Of a stretch of 64,000 bases of DNA, positions 11,651 to 21,625 are shown in pieces. The notes under the pieces are model-generated. The model did no database searches and was not told the origin of the DNA. It worked only from the letters and a program-made list of their open reading frames with translations. How positions within the stretch are numbered: position 1 is the first letter of the stretch; the number at the start of each line of letters is the position of its first letter. The position numbers were made by a program, and so were the translations under genes. Source of the stretch: Lithobates sylvaticus (lineage: Eukaryota > Chordata > Amphibia > Anura > Ranidae); NCBI GenBank assembly GCA_028564925.1, contig CM053029.1, positions 33,425,026-33,489,025 on the forward strand, read 5' to 3'.

Positions 11651-11695
11651 GCTCCTGAGGAAGCGCTAACTTTAAAAGCGCGGAACATGTTGAGC
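11651..11695 (+). ncRNA. Hammerhead-like hairpin 1
   Basis: Order: gctc, CTGAGGA, a, gcgc-loop-gcgc, GGAAC, atgtt, gagc. Stem I is gctc/gagc. Stem II is gcgc/gcgc with an 11-nt loop. The AAC-at-GTT turn would form a two-pair stem III. It differs from the hammerhead core (CUGANGA...GAAA) by one extra A before stem II and by G for A13, so it is likely a decayed or variant form. Confidence 0.45.
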
Positions 11696-11989
11696 TAAAT
11701 CCTTTGACGAGAAAAAAAAAAAAACGGACCTCCGCATCACCCCAGATCTACAGGACCTAGTTCTATTTTCTATATACACTATTTATGCCAGTGATCATTA
11801 TGGAATATCTGGTTTTGTATACTTCTTACATGTGTCTACTTATGATATTATCAAGATCAATACATCTCACTGCTTGGGTGTTGTTTTGCTGATAAGAAGG
11901 TCTGATGTTTACTACGTTACTAAATATATTTTGGAGCATATGTAATTGCTGATTTATGGCGATTTGATAGATATATATATATATATATA

Positions 11990-11995
<6 letters not shown>

Positions 11996-12048
<53 letters not shown>

Positions 12049-12150
12049 GAGAGAGAGAGAGAGCACGAGAGAGAGAGAGAGAGAGAGAGAGTGAGAGAGA
12101 TCGAGAGAGAGACGGGGAGAGACAGAGAGACGAGGAGAGAGAGAGAGAGA
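11996..12150. repeat. (GA)n microsatellite
   Basis: A purine-only gagaga tract with a few interruptions (tgag, cacg, tcg, cgggg). A (TA)n run precedes it at about 11970. Confidence 0.95.
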
Positions 12151-12344
12151 TTTAAATTTTTTTTTTTTAAATGAAATACCCTTTTTTTATATTTTGTAGT
12201 ACATGTATTTTTGTGCCTATAAAGTCCACTTTCTTTAGTTAGTCTCCACTTACAATTACCTGCGGGACGTTGGCACAATTTTATTGGGCATGGTCATATC
12301 ACCATATGACCTTACCTGTTTGAATGCACAGTGAAAAGTAACAC

Positions 12345-12500
12345 ATTGGTGGTTAATCAAATAAGGCCCTCCTTACACTGGTGGTCATTGGAGAAGGCCC
12401 TCCTTACATTGGTGATCAGTGACAAAAAACCCACCTGCATTGGTGGTAATTGGAGAAAGCCCCCTTTACATTGGTGGTCAGAGGGAGAGGTGTCTTCTTA
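12345..12500. repeat. Minisatellite, 31-36 bp unit, part 3
   Basis: Units cactggtggtcattggagaa + ggccctccttaca and variants, ending at the MITE target TTA. Confidence 0.8.
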
Positions 12501-12926
12501 AGCCCCATACACACGGTCGGACTTTTTCATGGATTCTGTCCGATCGGACCATGTTGTCGAAAAATCCGACCGTGTGTATGCACCATCGGACAGTGTACGT
12601 CGAATTGTCCGACGGACAAAGTCTTATCTCCTGCTGGATAGATTTGCCGACAACCCGGTCCGATCACACCAAATTCGATCGTGTGTACGGTTGTCCGACC
12701 GGACAAAGTGCTACGCATGCTCAGATCACATTACAAGACCAAAGCTATTGGCTACTAGCCTCTACGTAGTCCCGTCGTAGGCAACAAACGTCACCACGTT
12801 CAGAATGATCGGATTTTTCGACAACTTTGTCCGACCGTGTGTACGCAAAACCAACATCGGACAAAGTACGACGGACATGATCCGACGGACCTGGTCCGCG
12901 GATTGTCCGACCGTGTGTATGGGGCT
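12501..12926. mobile_element. PIF/Harbinger-like MITE (AGCCCCATACACACGGTCGG)
   Basis: The left end agccccatacacacggtcgg is the mirror of the right end ccgaccgtgtgtatggggct, over more than 20 bp. TTA lies on both sides (12498..12500 and 12927..12929), the 3-bp duplication of PIF/Harbinger elements. Internal sub-repeats (gaccgtgtgtatg, cgatcgtgtgtacgg, tccgaccgtgtgtacg) echo the tips. There is no gene. Confidence 0.85.
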
Positions 12927-12929
12927 TTA

Positions 12930-13095
12930 GATTGGTGGTCAGCGGTAGTAAGGTTCCTTATACTGGTGGGCAGTGGAATGAATACCCCATTACATTAGTG
13001 TTTGGTGGAAAGAATGAGCCCTACATTAGTGATCGGTGTAGTAACCCCTTGCATTTATGTTCACTGGGGAAAATATCTGTTGGTGATCAGAGGCA
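12930..13095. repeat. Minisatellite, 31-36 bp unit, part 4
   Basis: Diverged last units (attggtggtcagcggtagta, cattagtgtttggtgg) of the same array. Unique intron follows up to exon 2. Confidence 0.7.
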
Positions 13096-13318
13096 TTATT
13101 GGTCCCCAAACTGTTGGGTCTGCTGATTGAAAATGGTGCTTTAACTATGCAGGCACCGGACAAAAGATCTCGGCTTAATGCTCAAGACGCCCCTAAGCGA
13201 ACTTTGCAGGAACCCCAAGAGTCAACAGAACCCTGGTTGAGAAAGGCAGGGCTAAGGTGATGGAGAATAACGTGTGGATACAAGAGATGTGGAGCAGGAA
13301 GCTCTATGGTTCACTCAC

Positions 13319-13463
13319 CTTATGTTCAGGTAGGTGAGGGCCTGTAGGTTGGAGATGCACGCGGGAAGGCTACGCAGGCAGTTGTGATAGAGGTTCAAGG
13401 ATTCCAGGGACACCAGCTGACACAGCTCACCGGGAACTTCCGCGAAACGGTTCTTCGATAAAT
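13319..13463 (-). CDS. lrch4: LRCH-family gene, exon 2 (LRR region)
   Basis: The acceptor reads ctccttcag and the donor AAG|gtgagtg. The first two bases complete an Asp codon begun by the last G of exon 1, giving DLSKNRFAEVPGELCQLVSL, then ESLNLYHNCLRSLPACISNL and QALTYLNI. The exon ends two bases into a codon that exon 3 finishes as Ser. These are the first canonical LRRs of the LRCH family; CQLVSLE.L.LYHNCLR is close to the LRCH4 wording I recall. There is no frame damage, so the gene looks intact here. Confidence 0.93.
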
Positions 13464-14173
13464 CTGAAGGAGAAATCAAATGGTACATCAAAAAACACAA
13501 AGGCCTCATTGTTCAATACGCCAATTACATTTTCTAAATCAAACCTTTCCGACTTTCATCCTTATTTTAGGCCTATTGCTATCATCACTGTGTCTCTGTA
13601 TGTCTTCAAACAATGCAGGCAGATCATGGCTGGTGGGAGGTGCCAGCGGGGTGCTGTACATCTCTTCCTAAAAACATGACAGCACCCGGCCTCAGTACTA
13701 CTCTCACGAACCGCCAGCCCTGATACAAGCAGTGGGCTGGCTCTTGGGAGGAGTTATGCAAATATCAAAACACCTTGATGGGCGGATGTCAGTCTTGAGT
13801 AGTAGGAGTACCTGGGCAGGCTGTATTTGCATGCAGACCTCCCAAAAAAAAAAAAAAAATAAATAAATAAAAAAAAAAAAAAAAAAAACCCACATGTGAT
13901 GCCGATACACTGCATCGGCACTGAGTGCATCAGGTGATTATAATGAACCAGACCCTCCTGTTCAGCATTAGTCTGCAAAAGGACATGGCGAGTCAAACAG
14001 AGCAAAAAAAAAAAAAAAAAAAAATAATAGGAATCTGATTAAAAAAAAAAAAAATAAAAAAAAAGAAGAAGAAGAAGAAGGATTGTTAAAATCCCTGCAA
14101 TGTTCATTGATCACACAAGGGGATCAATATCTCAACAAACGTAGAGCTATGCTAAGTACAGTCCAAATTCCTG
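13464..14173. other. Intron 1 beginning at exon 2: poly-A tracts and unnamed repeats
   Basis: A-runs at about 13845..13888 and 14005..14065 (with gaagaagaag) interrupt otherwise unplaced sequence. A short mirrored piece (acatgtgatgccgatacact / gcatcggcactgagtgcatc) lies between. No gene is seen. Confidence 0.4.
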
Positions 14174-14213
14174 AGCCCTGATGAAGAGGGTAGTCTTTCT
14201 AAACATGTTGGCT
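14174..14213 (+). ncRNA. Hammerhead-like hairpin 2
   Basis: gcc, CTGATGA, a, gaggg-tagt-ctttc, T, AAAC, atgtt, ggc. Stem I is gcc/ggc. Stem II is gaggg/ctttc with two G-T (G.U) pairs. The CTGATGA box is exact; the base expected to be G12 is T. A polyadenylation-like aataaa follows about 30 bp downstream (accaataaaaacc), which suggests the 3' region of a retroelement. Confidence 0.45.
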
Positions 14214-14479
14214 TTTTTCCTGCTATGAACCAATTTCACCAATAAAAACCTTGGCACTCTTGGACGATTATTTGTTGCTCTCACTGGACTGCGTATATGT
14301 GGATTCTCAACTCTGAGTTCCTTCCATTTCTAAAAAGGAGTGTCCTTGCGGACTGCTCAACCAGAGCCAGTGTGCCCAATGATAAATTGATCTATTGAAA
14401 ATCTGTATGCAGCACCTCATTTTACCAGTCTTTCCTTTTAAATTCAGACAGAAGACACCCTTCCTGAACATCCCAACGC

Positions 14480-14735
14480 CGAGGGCACGCCTGATCCACC
14501 AAACTGGACGGCACGCCTGATCCACCAAACTGGACGGCACGCCTGATCCACCAAACCGCGACGGCACGCCTGATCCACCAAACCGCGACGGTACGCCTGA
14601 TCCACCAAACCGCGACGGCACGCCTGATCCACCAAACCGCGACGGCACGCCTGATCCACCAAACCGCGACGGCACGCCTGATCCACCAAACGGTGACGAT
14701 CCAAACGGTGACGGCACGCATGATCCACCAAAATT
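14480..14735. repeat. Minisatellite, 27-bp unit
   Basis: About nine copies of gcacgcctgatccaccaaac + cgcgacg. Because 27 is a multiple of three, all frames stay open on the minus strand; none is a gene. Confidence 0.92.
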
Positions 14736-15229
14736 TGAGCCGAGAAGGGCAAGTCTCCCTTTTTATGAAAAATGAGAAAGGGAACCAATTCCAAATATCC
14801 TGGCGACAACTCCAGAACCCCCACTGTACATATCGGTCGTGATGTCCTGTGCTGCCAGTGTAACAGACCTTATACCGTAATACACAGCCCAAGAGTAACG
14901 GCCCATGATAATGATTTCAGCGTCAAGCCCTTATTGGTTAGTGTGGCCAAGTGGCCATGCAGACCAATGAGAAACTCTTCCATCTTCTGGGACACCTTAC
15001 TGGAAGAAGCCTCAGATGTGCTTCTCATTGGTCAGCCTGTTTACGCAGCTCTGTTGACCAATGAGGGCTTGTCATTGCGAGCACTATGATGGATACTCCC
15101 TCCAGGGCTGTGTATCGGCAGAGCATGGGGCACTAGACCAGCAGCATGGGGCATGGCCCATACGGGCAGCAGGGTCCAGAGAAGTGGCTAGGATATTTGG
15201 TTACAATTCACCTTTTCATTTTTCGTGAA
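14736..15229. other. Intronic sequence, nothing recognised
   Basis: Unique-looking. Two short inverted pieces (gaccaatgagaaactcttcc near 14960 and gtgcttctcattggtcagcc near 15018; also gttgaccaatgagggct) suggest an old fold-back element. Confidence 0.35.
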
Positions 15230-15405
15230 CTGGTCTATAAACCAGAGGCTCCGGATGGACAGTTGGCTAAATGGTTCTATATTTAGAATGTATCTGGTCT
15301 ATAAACCAGAGGCTCCGGATTGACAGTTGGATAAATGGCTCTATATTTAGAATGTATCTGGTCTATAAACCAGAGGCTCTGGATGGACAGTTGGATAATA
15401 GACAT
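15230..15405 (-). repeat. 64-bp minisatellite, inverted block
   Basis: Three units of ctggtctataaaccagaggc + tccggatggacagttggcta + aatggttctatatttagaat. This is the reverse complement of the array at 16630..17017. Confidence 0.9.
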
Positions 15406-15930
15406 GTGCACAACAGAAAAATTTGTTTAGTTTTGTTTCTGTTGATTCGTAATTTCGTAAGACGTGGGTTTTCATATTCGGACTCGTTCGTATTTTCGTA
15501 AGAGTTATTTTTTTTGTTTATTTGTATTTCTGTTAGTCTAATTTTCGTTGATTCGAAATTCGTATTTTCGTTATATTTCATATTCGGACGGGTTCGTATT
15601 TTCGTAAGAGCTATATTTTCATTGATTTGAAATGATTCGTATTTTCGTTGATTCTAATTTTCGTTGATTCGAAATTTAATTACATTCGTACTTTCGTGAG
15701 ATTGACTGCCTCATTTATTCGTATTTTCCTAACATTGTTTTTTTACATAATGTGTTATGCTAGTTATAGGTTTAAGAAACAAAGAATTTCTCTCTCACAA
15801 GTCAGAACTTGACTCACAAATCCACCAAAACACAGTGCCTCCGACCCAACTACACCCTATCTGGGCTCTGGATGGAATATTTCAGAATCAGAACTAACTA
15901 ATTCGTTCTTTCGAATTCTCGATCAGGAGA
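15406..15930. repeat. TTCGTATTTTCGT-rich element
   Basis: Begins acatgtgcacaacag and continues with repeated ttcgtattttcgt, gattcgaaattcgt and cgtaagag motifs. The style matches the ends of the element at 57490..59930. It is a simple AT-rich non-autonomous element with no gene. Confidence 0.5.
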
Positions 15931-16629
15931 GTTTGTTATTTCGAGGAAAGCCAGGGGTAATGCAAGCATTTATTTATTTATTTTATGGGGGGGGGGGGGG
16001 GGGTAAAATTATTTTTATTTTTTACAGCTTTAATGTAAAAGAAGCAAAGGAAAAAGCTGCCAATAACTGGCAGACTAAAAATCTCTCAATAGTTTTGTCC
16101 CCTTTAAAGTGTGACCTTGTCTGTCCCCTCCTTGAACAATCTGTGCAGTGTAATCCCCAGATCCTCGTGCCCTGTCACTGCGCTCATCCCTCGGTGCTGG
16201 CAGAGGCAGGGCGTCGCTGTGCCCCAAGGGCTACCACATGACTCATTGGTGATGACTTGGTTGTGGCTCTCTGCCCAGAAGAGCTAATAACAAGGCTTAT
16301 TCAGGGATGCCGGGGAGAGGCCAAGATAATAGAGAGGCCGGGGGCGGGTGTGTGACCCCCGCTGTACTAATGTTTGGATTTGTCACACGTCAGGGCTTGT
16401 GGGTGAGGGAAGACCGAGGAATGGGCACTTTAGTCTTGGAAGACGAGCCGGCACAATGCAAGGAACACGAGTCCTGTAGAAGGTTGGCATGGTGCCACAG
16501 CTTCATGTGAGAAGAGGACCTGGATTGCAATGATACGCTTTTATCCGACAACTTTCTGGAACAAATAAATTAGAGTCAAACTTTCCATCTCTTATTTTAC
16601 AGGAATGGGAGCGACAGACACCGAAAATG
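15931..16629. other. Intronic sequence, nothing recognised
   Basis: Holds a G-run at about 15987..16002; the rest is unique-looking with no domain-like open frame. Confidence 0.4.
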
Positions 16630-17017
16630 AAGTCAATTACCCAACTGTCCATCCAGAGCCTCTGGTTTATAGACCCGATATATCCTAAATATAGAACCAT
16701 TTATCCAACTGTTCATCCAGAGCCTCTGGTTTATAGACCAGATATATCCTAAATATAGAACCATTTATCCAACTGTCCATCCAGAGCCTCTGGTTTATAG
16801 ACCAGATACATCCTAAATATAGAGCCATTTATCCAACTGTCCATCCAGAGCCTCTGGTTTATACACCCGATACATCCTAAATATAGAGTCATATATCCAA
16901 CTGTCCATCCAGAGCCTCTGGTTTATAGACCAGATACATCCTAAATACAGTATAGAGCCATTTATCCAACTGTTCATCCAGAGCCTCTGGTTTATAGACC
17001 AGATATATCCTAAAAAT
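16630..17017 (+). repeat. 64-bp minisatellite, direct block
   Basis: Five to six units of ccatttatccaactgtccat + ccagagcctctggtttatag + accagatacatcctaaatatagag, with tight sequence identity. It is interrupted at 17018 by a hAT element and resumes at 19152. Confidence 0.92.
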
Positions 17018-19143
17018 TAGGAATGCACTGATACCATTTTATTTTTTTTAACACCAAGTACTCACCGATACCAATTACTGATACCCATCACCTAGAACGA
17101 GCAGGTAGACGGTTGGCTAGGGAGTTGGGTGAGGCTGGGTTGAGGGGGAGTAGAGGGGTAAGAGAGGACAGAGTGTGTGTGTGGGGGGGGGGGCAGGAGT
17201 AGGAGGGTAATTGAAGGCAGGGTGGGGTGGGGGGGGGGAGTAGAGGGGTAAGAGGACAGAGTGTGGGGGGGGGGGCAGGAGTAGGAGGGTAATTGAAGGC
17301 AGGGTGGGGGGGGAGTAGAGGGGTAAGAGAGGACAGAGTGTGGGGGGGGGGCAGGAGTAGGAGGGTAATTGAAGGCAGGGTGGGGGGGGGGGAGTAGAGG
17401 GGTAAGAGAGGACAGAGTGTGGGGGGGGGGCAGGAGTAGGAGGGTAATTGAAGGCAGGGTGGGGGGGGAGTAGAGGGGTAAGAGAGGACAGAGTGTGGGG
17501 GGGGGGCAGGAGTAGGAGGGTAATTGAAGGCAGGGTGGGGGGGAGTAGAGGGGTAAGAGAGGACAGAGTGTGGGGGGGGGGGCAGGAGTAGGAGGGTAAT
17601 TGAAGGCAGGGTGGGGGGGGGAGTAGAGGGGTAAGAGAGGACAGAGTGTGGGGGGGGGGGGGCAGGAGTAGGAGGGTAATTGAAGGCAGGGTGGGGGCGG
17701 AGTAGAGGGGTAAGAGAGGACAGAGTGTGGGGGGGGGCAGGAGTAGGAGGGTAATTGAAGGCAGGGTGGGGGGGGAGTAGAGGGGTAAGAGAGGACAGAG
17801 TGTGGGGGGGGGCAGGAGGAGGAGGGTAATTGAAGGCAGGGTGGGGGGGGGAGTAGAGGGGTAAGAGAGGACAGAGTGTGGGGGGGGGGGCAGGAGTAGG
17901 AGGGTAATTGAAGGCAGGGTGGGGGGGGGGGGGGAGTAGAGGGGTAAGAGAGGACAGAGTGTGGGGGGGCAGGAGTAGGAGGGTAATTGAAGGCAGGGTG
18001 GGGGGGGGAGTAGAGGGGTAAGAGAGGACAGAGTGTGGGGGGGGGGCAGGAGTAGGAGGGTAATTGAAGGCAGGGTGGGGGGGGAGTAGAGGGGTAAGAG
18101 AGGACAGAGTGTGGGGGGGGGGGCAGGAGTAGGAGGGTAATTGAAGGCAGGGTGGGGGGGAGTAGAGGGGTAAGAGAGGACAGAGTGTGGGGGGGGGGGG
18201 GGGGCAGGAGTAGGAGGGTAATTGAAGGCAGGGTGGGGTGGGTAGGTGAGGGCGGGGAAGGGGGGGGGGGATGAGTGCTGGGGAGGTTGTGGCTGTTACC
18301 AACCAGTAGTGAAGTGTGATGCGATTTGACGGTCTGGGTGACTGCATCTCCTGATTACAATCAGAGCTGGCTGCCAGAATGGAAGCCCCATTATATACAT
18401 CATCCATGGTGTCATAGGAAGGGACAGTGCTGGACCAGCGCTCCGGTGTTATCATAAAGCATGCTCAGCATCTGTACAATCCCAGGTCACGGCTCTTCAG
18501 GAATGTCAGACATTATTATAGGAAGAGTCTGTACAGCAGCAATCCAGGGCGATGGGGCGCGCCAGTTCGCAAAAGCTTCCCCTTCCTCTTCACCGCAGCC
18601 AACCAAACTGTCAGTGATGCCAGACATGGCTCTTCCTCATTAGTCTGACTGACCCACGCGCTGCCACCGGTCACATGGCGGCCGACTGCCCCACCGACTC
18701 CCCCAGCCAAACAGGCGATGAGGTAAGAAACACACAGAGCAGGGCAGAGGAGTGTGTGTAGGGCAAGCTGCTGCAAGGATTATTGTCTGGTCTACACACC
18801 CTTAGGCTGGCACCAGCTATGCGGTCACATTAGCCAGCTTTTTACTAGTAAATGCTTTCCGAACCGGGCTAGGCCAGGCCTGGTGATAGCGGGAGGGAAG
18901 GAGGAGGCGGGGAGAGGAAACCCAGACAGCTGAAATGTCATTGGTTGTCAAGTACACGGCGGGCCCCGCTACTTACCAACCAATAAATGGTGGCATTCCC
19001 CCCCCCCCCCATTACATTTCAATTGTTATCAGGGAAATCCCGCGGATAGCTGAAAAAAAAAACCGAGCCAGAAGGTATCGGTTTTGGGCATCGGTCCTTT
19101 TGTACCAATACCAGTGAAAATGCTAAGCATCGGTGCAACCCTA
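17018..19143. mobile_element. Non-autonomous hAT element carrying a minisatellite
   Basis: Left taggaatgcactgatacc faces right catcggtgcaaccctac-type ends, and longer inverted blocks match (caccgataccaattactg against cagtgaaaatgctaagcatc, both of a 'tgcaccgatac' family). A perfect 8-bp duplication CTAAAAAT lies at 17010..17017 and 19144..19151. About 1.1 kb of the interior is a G-rich minisatellite; the rest (18245..19070) is unassigned. No transposase is seen. Confidence 0.85.
17110..18240. repeat. G-rich minisatellite, ~78-bp unit
   Basis: About fourteen units of caggagtaggagggtaattg + aaggcagggtgggggg + gagtagaggggtaagagagg + acagagtgtggggggg. Units differ mostly in the length of two G-runs (about 6-15). 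It has strong G-quadruplex potential on the plus strand. The 455-residue proline-rich minus frame is a by-product. Confidence 0.95.
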
Positions 19144-19151
19144 CTAAAAAT

Positions 19152-19252
19152 AGCATCATTTGTCCAACTGTCCATCCTAAGCCTCTGGTTTATAGACTGG
19201 ATAAATCCAAGACAGTTAGACAAAAAGACAATGGCTCTATATTTAGGATGTA
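19152..19252 (+). repeat. 64-bp minisatellite, last unit and half
   Basis: tttgtccaactgtccatcct + aagcctctggtttatagact continues the array across the hAT insertion; the final part is turned round (ggctctatatttaggatgta). Confidence 0.8.
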
Positions 19253-19566
19253 CAGGGGGTCCCCGAGTTACGAACTCGTTAGGGACTGCCCGCCTGTACG
19301 GAAGTCGGAAATGTTCGTAAGTCGGCCGCGCATGCGCAGACCAGTAAGTACGGACATTTCCAATGTTCCGTCTAATGCCGTTCTGCGCATACGCGGCAAA
19401 TTATGGACATTTACGAAGTTTGCCGGCATTTTCCGAGGCTCCGTATGGCAGCGCATGCACAGAACGGCCGGAGGAAGGCGAAAAAATGGCGGAGGGTCCC
19501 CGCAGCGCCCCGTTTCGTAAGTAGGGGATGTTCGTAGGTTGGGCGTTCGTAAGTCGGGGACCCCCT
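19253..19566. mobile_element. TA-flanked MITE (CAGGGGGTCCCCGAGTTACG)
   Basis: Left cagggggtccccgagttacg is mirrored by right gttcgtaagtcggggacccc + ct, with TA on both sides (19251..19252 and 19567..19568). It is mariner/Tc1-like by its TA target; the internal sequence is GC-rich with repeated ttcgtaagt. Confidence 0.78.
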
Positions 19567-19958
19567 TATCTGGTTTATAGTGCCTTGAAAAAGAATTCAT
19601 ACCCCTTGAAATCTTCCACATTTTGTCAGGTTACAAGCAAAAAACGTAAATGTATTTTATTGGGATTTTATGTGATGGACCAACACAAAGTGGCACATAA
19701 TTGTGAAGTGAAGGAAAATGATAAATGGGTTTCAATTTTTTTTTACAAATAAATATCTGAAAGTGTGGGGGGTGTATTTGTATTCAGCCCCCTTTACTCC
19801 GATACCCCCAACTAAAATCTAATGGAACCAATCGCCTTCAGACGTCACCTAATTAGTAAATAGAGTCCACCTGTGTGTAATTTAATCTCAGTATAAATAC
19901 AGCTGTTCTGTGAAGCCCTCAGAGGTTTGTTAGAGAACCTTAGTGAACAAACAGCATC

Positions 19959-21036
19959 ATGAAGGCCAAGGAACACACCAGACAGGTCAGGGATAAAGTT
20001 GTGGAGAAGTATAAAGCAGGGTTAGGTTATAAAAAAAATATCCCAAGCTTTGAACATCTTACGGAGCTCTGTTCAATCCATCATCCGAAAATGGAAAGAG
20101 TATGGCACAACTGGAAACCTACCAAGACATGGCCGTCCACCTAAACTGACCGGGCCGGGCAAGGAGAACATTCATCAGAGAAGAGACAAGAGGTCCATGG
20201 TAACTCTGGAGGAGCTGCAGAGATCCACAGCTCAGGTGGGAGAATCTGTCCACAGGACAACTATTAGTCGTTCACTCCACAAATCTGCCCTTTATGGAAG
20301 AGTGACAAGAAGAAAGAAACCCATAAGAAGTCCCGTTTGTGAGAAGCCATGTGGGGGACACAGCAAACATGTGGAAGAAGGTGCTCTGCTCAGATGAGAC
20401 CAAAATTTTACTTTTTGGCCTAAAAGCAAAAACGCTATGTGTGGGGGAAAACTAACACGACACATCACCCTGAACACACCATCCCCACTGTGAAACATGG
20501 TGGTGGCAGCATCATGTGGTGGGGATGTTTTTCTTCAGCAGGGACAGGGAAGCTGGTCAGAGCTGATGGGAAGATGGATGGAGCCAAATACAGGACAATC
20601 TTAGAAGAAAACCTGTTAGAGTCGGCAAAGGACTTGAGACCGGGGGGGAGGTTCACCTTCCAGCTGAACAGCGACCCGAAACATACAGCCAGAGCTACAA
20701 TGGAATGGTTTGGATCCGGGATATGCAATTAGCGGACCTCCAGCTGTTCAAAAGTACAAGTCCCATCATGCCTTTACCTCTGGGTGTCATGCTTGTGGCT
20801 GTCAGAGTTTTGCCATGCCTCATGGGACTTGTAGTTCTGCCACAGCTGGAGGTCCACTAATTGCATATCCCTGGTTTAGCACAAAGCATATTCATGTGTT
20901 AGAATGGCCCAGTCAAAGTCCAGACCCAAATCCAATGGAGAAGAAGGAGAAGGAGAAGGAGAAGGAGAAGGAGAAGACATCTCCAAAAAGACTTGTAGCT
21001 GTAATTGCAGTGAAAGGCGGTTCTACAAAGTATTGA
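19959..21036 (+). pseudogene. Tc1 transposase relic
   Basis: Starts at MKAKEHTRQVRDKVVEKYKA. Pieces in several frames follow in family order: VQSIIRKWKEYGTTGNLPRH, MVTLEELQRSTAQVGESVHR, VKHGGGSIMWWGCFSSAGTG, RFTFQLNSDPKHTARATMEW, HVLEWPSQSPDPNPME and LVAVIAVKGGSTKY. The stretch after the third acidic block has been replaced by a (GAGAAG)n run (20940..20977), and a MITE splits the gene. It is inactive. Confidence 0.9.
20716..20874. mobile_element. hAT-type MITE inside the Tc1 element
   Basis: ccgggatatgcaattagcgg at the left mirrors ccactaattgcatatccctg at the right; gacctccagctg/cagctggaggtc and caagtcccatcatgcc/catgggacttgtag continue the fold. Flanks ggtttgga / ggtttagc suggest an old 8-bp duplication. 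Confidence 0.75.
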
Positions 21037-21247
21037 CTCCGGGGGGGCGCCATACAAATGCACCCCCCACACTTTTCACATTTGTAGAAGATTTTGAAAA
21101 CCATTTATTTTCCACTTCACAATTATGTGCCACTTTGTGTTGGTCCATCACATAAAATCCCAATAAAAATACATTTACGTTTTTGGTTGTAACATGACAA
21201 AATGTGGAGAAGGTCAAGGGGTATGAATACTTTTTCAAGGCCCGGTA

Positions 21248-21625
21248 TATAAAGCACAGATGGTGATGTTCCCACCAATGAGGAGGGTGCAGGGATGGTA
21301 AAGATTATTCTCGCTCCCATCCCCCTACATGTGCCTTTCATTAGGGCATGTTATGGGTAACATTACACAACAAAGCCTCCGGCATCCAACCACACAACAC
21401 AGCTGATCCCGAAAGACTTCACCTCCATATGACCGGCCGAGACCCTTCCATCCCGAGACCCTTCCACATCCATCCCGGGAAATATGACATTATATACAAC
21501 CGCACACTGATCAGAGGGGACAGGGATGGGAAGATCTCGTCCTACAAGACACACATTTCCTGTTCAGTTCAATGAGGAAGTTCAGCGGCTTTATGAGTAA
21601 CAATTCTGTGTAATAAGAGAAACTA
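21248..21625. other. Intronic sequence, nothing recognised
   Basis: Unique-looking; ends where the 56-bp CT-rich array begins. Confidence 0.4.

Larger units (their letters stand above)
11301..12340. other. Inserted retroelement-like block with hammerhead-like hairpin
   Basis: This non-satellite block splits the 31-36 bp array. It carries the structured hairpin at 11651..11695, an A-run at about 11710 and a GA microsatellite (11996..12150). The hairpin class suggests a Penelope-like or retrozyme fragment. No reverse transcriptase or endonuclease coding is visible, so the identity is inferred. Confidence 0.4.
19576..21247 (+). mobile_element. Tc1-type transposon
   Basis: The long TIRs are clear: tagtgccttgaaaaagaatt + cataccccttgaaat at the left; ggggtatgaatactttttca + aggcccggta at the right. 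Paired inner blocks include tgggattttatgtgatggac and its complement near 21140. TATA borders fit a TA target. It contains a MITE (20716..20874) and a damaged transposase gene. Confidence 0.92.

Noticed and set aside
17088-18455. 455-codon proline-rich minus-strand frame
   Set aside because: It lies over the G-rich 78-bp minisatellite; the composition and repeat explain it, and it has no domain.
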